DNA of 64,000 nucleotides from Neckera pumila (Eukaryota > Streptophyta > Bryopsida > Hypnales > Neckeraceae), in contig OZ018408.1 in NCBI GenBank assembly GCA_963969595.1, positions 36,394,108 to 36,458,107 of the forward strand. The letters run 5' to 3'. Each line of letters starts with the position of its first letter. Position 1 is the first letter of the stretch. The position numbers and the translations under genes are program-made. Below are positions 58,142 to 64,000 of this stretch, piece after piece. The notes beneath the pieces were generated by a model. That model was not told the origin of the DNA and searched no databases. It was given only the letters and a program-made list of their open reading frames with translations.

Positions 58142-60528
58142 TCGAGCCTCTGAATTTTGGGTATGAGTAGTCATCTGCTTGTGTAGCGCTTTCGGCAATA
58201 TGTGAAAGGGCATTTTACAGCAATGCAATTTGGATTTCGCCTCTGGCGGGCTTCACGTCGATTTGGAGTTTAGGGTTCATGCACTCCTGCATTTTGCAAC
58301 GTGTGGTGCTTGATGAAAGCGCTTGTGAAGAAATCATGCATGTTATGTAGTCTTTGTCGCATGGTGGACTTTTTGTGGGAATGGATGTGATTGTCTTTGC
58401 AAAGGCTTTTTGATTCCTTATCACATGTTATTAACCAATGTGTCAACGATTACGGAGAATCCTTTATTTCTTCTTAGTTCAGTTACGAGTTTGAAGCAGA
58501 GTTGAATTGAAGGATTTGCTCTTTTTCCTTTTTGCAACGAGTAGTATGACTAGATTCCATTACAGCAACATTATTCTTCCCAAAATTTCTACCGACATAT
58601 TTTAGATGCCCATGTATTCATTGGCAGTTGGAATTGTAGGGATTGTTTGTTTGATCCAATTATTTGCAAACTCATAAATGTGAAATGATACCGCTGTATG
58701 CCAAGAATGGCAATTTCGTTAAGTTGGCGAAAATCCATAAAAGTGGCACTATTGAGGGTGAGTCGTCTGAAATAAACGTCGAAATGTGTGGTATGTCTTG
58801 GGTCGGTACCATTGAAGTGAAGAATTGTGTCAATTTATTAGAATTGACGATCTAGTTTGAGGATCATCTTGTAGCCACTACATAATTCCATTAGTGCAAC
58901 ATGAAATGTTGATGTGTGCCATCATCATTAAATTTATAAATTATCACTGTTATTCATCCATGCGTTTCAAATTAATAGGCGTCAAAACTTGCTTTCAAGT
59001 GCAAAACAATTCTCCACAGAAATTGAAACAATCTATAGAAGGATCTACGAGCTTCCAGACGATTTTAGTTGTAGTCACCTCATGTCATGGTGATAGATTC
59101 ACGTCATTAGCTCCTTAAGACATCACTGGGACCACAAACTTGTGGCTGATTGGTAAGGTAGTTGTGCAACACTGGTATCCACCATTACGCTAAGTCTTGC
59201 GTCACGTTCACAGAAGTGCCGAATTTGTGAAGTCTTTCACACAAAAGCCATGCCGGGGACGGTGCTGTTGAAAGAATAGTCAGCACGGTAACTTCAGTGC
59301 AGTCAGACGGATGACAATATAGTGGCCTTTTAGTATTCTTGCTTGGGACACCCACCTAGTGGCCACAAATCAAACATTCAAGAGTTTCATATTCAGCTAG
59401 CTGTGGATTCCAATTCCTTAGTCCATGATCTTTCCGAGCTTTCCGTCCCAATCTTGCACTTTCACAGTCTCAGAGTCAGGCTGACAGCCATGAAGGATGT
59501 TTGTCTGCGACCAAGCAAAAGGAAGGAAGAAAAAGAGCGAAAAGAAAAGGAAAAAGTCAGGATAGAAAGCAGGTTATGGATAGAATCCAACGAGTATTTT
59601 CCACCATATGCTCGTTTCTGAGTATTTGCCTCATCCCCAATTTCTCCAGTTCATCTCTCTCTGTTCCTTTTGATGGCAACTTACTGCAAACCTTCCTTAC
59701 AACTACACTAATTTGTCATATTAGGACAATTAGCGTCACTTACAAAATTAATGACACCGTAGTGCTATATTTTTTGAAGTCTGTACAATTCAATAATATT
59801 TCAACTTGCACTAATCCAAAGTACTGTGACTTTGATAAATATTGTCATGCAATGTTGTGATTATACAATGATGAGGATCACTGTGTCTTAGTAGTTCTAC
59901 TAAATATCTCACATAGGTTTAGATAATGGGTGCAAAATCCTGAAAGAATCCTTCTGTGTAAAGGTGGCAATTGTAAATTGAATGTATGGAGAAGAGAGTT
60001 ATATCTTGTAATCTTGACCATCTTTTTGACATTTTTGTATCCTTTTCTAATGTTGAATGAGCATGATGGAATAAAGATCCAACCATAGAGGTTATGTTTA
60101 TTTTTTTGGGTGAAGATACAAGCATTATTGGAAGGAAAGCCACAAAATAGTCCTCAATCATATTGGTTTTATCACCCATAGAAAAAAAGTTGTGTAATAA
60201 TGCAAAAGTACATCATGGTTCTATGGTTTGAAATCTTATTCTTTGAAAATTTCAATTCTCATCGTATGCATGTATTCCTTTTGGAATTGCTGAACTCAAC
60301 GATCCTCTTCAACTATAGGATGATGATCCTTTGATTCCTATATTTGGACTTATTGGATTTACAATTTTTTCTCCTAATAAAACCACAAATCAAAAAATAT
60401 TCTACATGTCTTTTGGTCAACTCATTTTGGGAAGAAAAAAAAGAAGCAATACAAAGGATCAAAGAAAAATATATAGGTTCTTATTGTTGTCTCTAGGTGG
60501 TGATTATTTTCAATTGTCCATTTGGATA
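58142..60528. other. RbcS-2 3' UTR and intergenic DNA
   Basis: The first 200-300 bases are probably 3' UTR. Frames further on (58664-58855, 59343-59860) are not protein-like, and none has a convincing family match. A purine-rich tract lies at 59517-59560. Confidence 0.45.
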
Positions 60529-60532
60529 TTAA

Positions 60533-61418
60533 CTCCTAAAGGCCCAAGGCCTCTTTTCTGCCCCCAAATACCAAAAACTGTCATTTTTATAGCAAAGAGT
60601 AAAAAAAACTAAAAAACATTTTTTTTGCACATCAAGTCATAGGATTCTACACCTAACTAGTATGAAAATATGTGGAAAAAATTTCAGAATTTTTGACTGC
60701 ACAGATTGCAAGATACCTGCGTTTAAAGTGAAAAAAACAAGTTTTTCAACACATTGCAAGACTAGGTTCTACAACTTTGAACATTTTTAACTTAAATCTT
60801 TGCACTACAAAGTTTTGAGCTTATAGTGGAGAATTGAGTTGAGAGTCTAGGGGAAAAAAAATCCAAAAAAACTTAATTTTTATTATTAAAAAATTGTTAA
60901 ATAGAAGTAGGTACAAGATAGAAGGAAAATCTAAAATATTAATATCTTTTATATGGAATTAAAAAGCACTAATTCCAATTGTGAGAATGTTCTAGCAAAA
61001 AAGCTAAAACTTACAGAATTGTTTTTTTGAAAAATTGTAAAAAAGTGCATTCATAAATGAATCCTACAAGTTATTTTTTTTCAGGAAGATGCTCTAAGTG
61101 CCCAAAAAACAATATTGTCCATAACTTTCTCGTAAAATATCCAAATAAAATGAATCAAAGCTTCCCAAATAGACCAAAATATAAACTATAAGGAAAAAAA
61201 AATTGCAAATTTTTTTTGCTGCCACCGAACGCTGTTTTGATCTTATTTGAGCATAACTTTTTTCCTGGGCACTGATTGAAAAATAAAGATATTCTTACAA
61301 AGCTTAGCAATTTTTCTATCTTCAAAATAAATCTTGGAAAATAAAGACAAAAATTCAGCCCGTAGGTACCTGTCCAAAATCCCATTTGTTCCCCAAAGGG
61401 ACAATGGACTTTTAGGGG
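60533..61418. mobile_element. TTAA-target element 9 (886 bp)
   Basis: TTAA at 60529-60532 and 61419-61422. Ends CTCCTAAAGGCCCAAGGCC and GACAATGGACTTTTAGGGG are inverted. It is the uninterrupted relative of element 7 and shows where that one was split (after GAGAGTCTAG, near 60850). Confidence 0.85.
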
Positions 61419-61422
61419 TTAA

Positions 61423-62171
61423 TGTGACTTACTTGATTTCCAGCATGATTGCAATGATAATTAAAAATCATCAATCAAGATTGAGAAATAAGGAATGAAC
61501 CTCTTACCATAGTGATCATTGATTTTGTAAAATTGTGGCTACATTCAACCAAATTTCAATCCAACGAAAGTAGAAGATATACAACATCAGAAGACAACAA
61601 TATAAAATTAAGTCCAATACCCAATTGGGTTGGGGTCAAATTGGATCTACCTACCTTAATCCTTAAAGGTTCCCATATCTTCAAAGTGAATGCATCTTGA
61701 TCAAACCTGATTGTAACTTTTAAAAAAAGTATTTGATGTAAACTACAAAATGAAGAGAAATAAGATTCGTTTCTATTCCATTTTAAAATTTTAAAAATAT
61801 CCAGAAGTTCTATTAGTTATTGCAATTAGAAGCTCCACATGTTAAAATCCAAATTACATTGTGAACATGTCATTTGTATTTCTCCTTTAATCAATGATTT
61901 TAAAATAATAATTATAAAACATTGATTTACACTTGAAATTTAATTTTTCTAAAATATCAATTTAAAACCAAACTTCAATAAAAAGTACACAAATTAACAA
62001 ATGTACCTGAATGAAAAATAGATTAAGAGTCTAATATAAATTTATGACAAAAAATTTACAAGTACATGATTCATTTATTACTGGCAATCCAAATTATGTA
62101 TGTTAAAGTTTGGCTTTGGAATCCTCTTTCATTTGCCAACAGGATCCAATGAAAAAATTATGTTTTTTTGA
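61423..62171. other. AT-rich intergenic DNA
   Basis: Nothing is recognised. The short forward frame at 61512-61700 is not protein-like. Confidence 0.5.
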
Positions 62172-62776
62172 CCCCTAAAGTTCCATGACTATATTTTCAC
62201 CAAAAACGCTCAAAAATTATCATTTTTAGTACAAGTACCAATTTTTTGAATTTTTGTTATGACACAGATAATTGTAGGATCTTTAAGTATGTTGACTTAA
62301 AAATACGTGGTAAGACTTTTTGAAATTTCTACTGTGTGGATTGCAAGATATAAGCATTCAAATTCGATTAGAAAAAATCTGAGGCCATTCAAGGGTTGCT
62401 CCACATTGATATATCAAGCTATTAACAAGCTGGTTTGACAATCCCCCAAAAGCGCCAAATTGGGTAGTTAGCTTGAGTGAATCTCGCGAAAACAATCAGG
62501 CTATGACTGTTTTTGCGACTAAAAAAAAGATTTTTAATTTTTAATTTTTAATTTAAAAAATATATATATATATAGAACGTTGTATCTGCAATTTCTAACC
62601 TTCACATTTCTTTGAAGATTCTTAATTGAAGTTTCTTAATTGCTTAATTGACAATGGTTTCAATTACATCAAAATCACTGATTCAATCAAGCCACAAAAT
62701 TTGCCTTAGATGGATTTCATTTGATTTAATTGAAACAATATAAGTGTCAAATAAGCCACTTGTTTAGTTTTGTAAG

Positions 62777-63365
62777 TTAGAACTTGTGGAGAGAAGCTCT
62801 TTATACTAGTGGGATAGGAGTAAGAAAAACAATACATGTGGGATATATGAATTTGGAAGAAAAGGAACTTGGTTGCTCATTTTGAAGTAGAATAAAAAAA
62901 TAGTGTAAAAACTGAAATTTGAGACTCATTTAGGCATAGTAAAAAAAAAAACTTGAAAAAAGTTTGAACTAAAAAAAGTAGGGGAATTATGCTACTTTTC
63001 ATCTCCAAAAATCTATTTAAGGTTTTGAACTTCCACCTAAGAGTTATGGATAAATTTGAAAGAGGGTGTTTACAAATGTCCAAAAAAATGTCCCTTCCAA
63101 CCCCTCTTAGGTGGAAGCTCAAAACCTCCAATAGATTTTTGAAGATGAAAATTAGCATAATTCCCCTACTATTTTTAGTTCAAAATTTTTTCAATTTTTT
63201 TTTTCTACTACGCGTAAAAATTTTCAATTTTTATATCATTTTTGGATTCTACTTGAAAATGAGCAACCAAGCTCTTTTTCTTCCTAATTCATATATCCCA
63301 CATGCATTGTCTTTCCCACTCCTACCCCACTAGTATAAAGAGCTTCTCTCTACATGTTGTAACAC
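62777..63365. mobile_element. foldback element, about 590 bp, nested in TTAA element 10
   Basis: The arms run inwards from GAGAGAAGCTCTTTATACTA and its inverse near 63336-63355 to a centre near 63070, where GTCCAAAAAAATGTCC marks the loop. It shares TTTAGGCATAGTA and the CCCACATG blocks with the foldback at 51725. Paired reading frames on both strands result from the inverted structure. Confidence 0.75.
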
Positions 63366-63417
63366 ACTAAATTAAGCAAGTGCCAATTGAACAAATGAGT
63401 CACACTAAGTCACCAAA

Positions 63418-63478
63418 AAATGAAGTGGCTTTTGAAGCTAGTTACCTAAGAAAACTAGCTTCAAAAGCCACTTCATTT
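63418..63478. repeat. 26-bp hairpin
   Basis: 63418-63443 and 63453-63478 are perfect inverse copies containing TGAAGTGGCTTTTGAAGC, with a 9-nt loop. It lies just after the foldback element. Confidence 0.85.
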
Positions 63479-64000
63479 GGCTTAATTTTTTTGACCCTAA
63501 CTTAAGTTAATTAGAAATTAGGATTAAGATGCATTAGAGTGCCTTAACACTAATTTTTTAACTCTTTAAAATTGATTTTCGGGCCATTGCCAAGCATCCA
63601 ACAATGCATGTTTGGGTGGGCGGGAATAGGGGAAAATTCATGGTTTTGGCAAAGAAAACCATTTTGCAAGGTTCTCGGAAAATGAAATTGTGGAGCAACC
63701 CTCCAGAGGCCCTATTTTTTCTGTAGTGACTAAAATCATTTTTTGGCCTTGCAAAAAACAAGGCAATTGCACTTCACAAGCTTATTTTTTCTATGAAAAA
63801 ATGTCCAAAATGGTAGTGCTTCTTGGGATTCTTTTTCGTAGACAAGTTGGTTGCATGCTTGGAAAATTTCACATCATTTGGACAACATTTAGACATTGTA
63901 CAACGCTCAAGAAAAAAATAGTAATTAGAAAGAAGTAGAGAATGATTCAGAATAAAAAGTTGTTAAGAATTTAGTTATGGAATTGAAAAATGCCAATCTC

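Larger units (their letters stand above)
62172..64000. mobile_element. TTAA-target element 10, cut by the window edge and interrupted
   Basis: Starts CCCCTAAAGTTCCATGACTA, preceded by TTGA, a one-base change from TTAA. The first 200 bp and 63740-64000 align with 19199-19640. In between lie about 1.3 kb absent from that relative, including the foldback at 62777. The right end is outside the window. Confidence 0.75.

Noticed and set aside
62877..63333. Overlapping frames with similar peptides on both strands
   Set aside because: They arise because the foldback arms are inverse copies. No domain.
1..64000. CRISPR array, rRNA or operon structure
   Set aside because: No regularly spaced repeats with unique spacers, no rRNA core sequence, and the genes have plant introns.

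Overview
The window is nuclear DNA from a land plant. Three things show this: an RbcS gene with a chloroplast transit peptide, a B3-domain transcription factor of the ABI3/VP1 class, and a plant-type BAH-domain gene, all split by short GT-AG introns. I cannot name the species. A non-seed plant such as a moss or liverwort is a guess. Most of the window is AT-rich, gene-poor DNA packed with small transposable elements. I see no LTR retrotransposon coding region, rRNA, convincing tRNA or CRISPR array.

Layout. 1-7.6 kb: two TTA-flanked MITEs, then a two-exon BAH-domain gene (4817-5745, +). 7.65-19.0 kb is segment A and 21.4-40.5 kb is segment B, two direct copies of one unit. Each carries an intact six-exon ABI3/VP1-like gene on the minus strand (AFL-1, 15924-12757, 475 aa; AFL-2, 38278-35124, 472 aa). 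Segment B is longer mainly because transposons landed in it, so segment A supplies 'empty sites' that fix insertion points and target duplications. 40.5-45.9 kb: MITEs, including an almost perfect 1.38-kb hairpin. 45.9-46.6 kb (-) and 57.4-58.1 kb (+): two RbcS genes in inverted orientation. As far as I could compare them they are identical from start codon to stop codon, intron included, yet their flanks look unrelated. 47-64 kb: repeats and nested elements.

The commonest element is a family inserted at TTAA, with ends of the form CCCCTAAAG...CTTTAGGGG. Nine complete copies, one right half and one copy cut by the window edge are visible. At least three TA-flanked hairpin families, a CACTA-type MITE, a 9-bp-TSD (Mutator-like) MITE pair, Harbinger/Tourist-like MITEs and a foldback family accompany it.

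How the genes relate. The AFL proteins should be nuclear, binding RY (CATGCA) sites and acting in ABA, desiccation or reserve programmes. A cluster of RY sites lies upstream of both AFL genes, which suggests auto- or cross-regulation. The BAH protein is probably a chromatin reader. The RbcS pair supplies the Rubisco small subunit. No operon-like link is expected between them.
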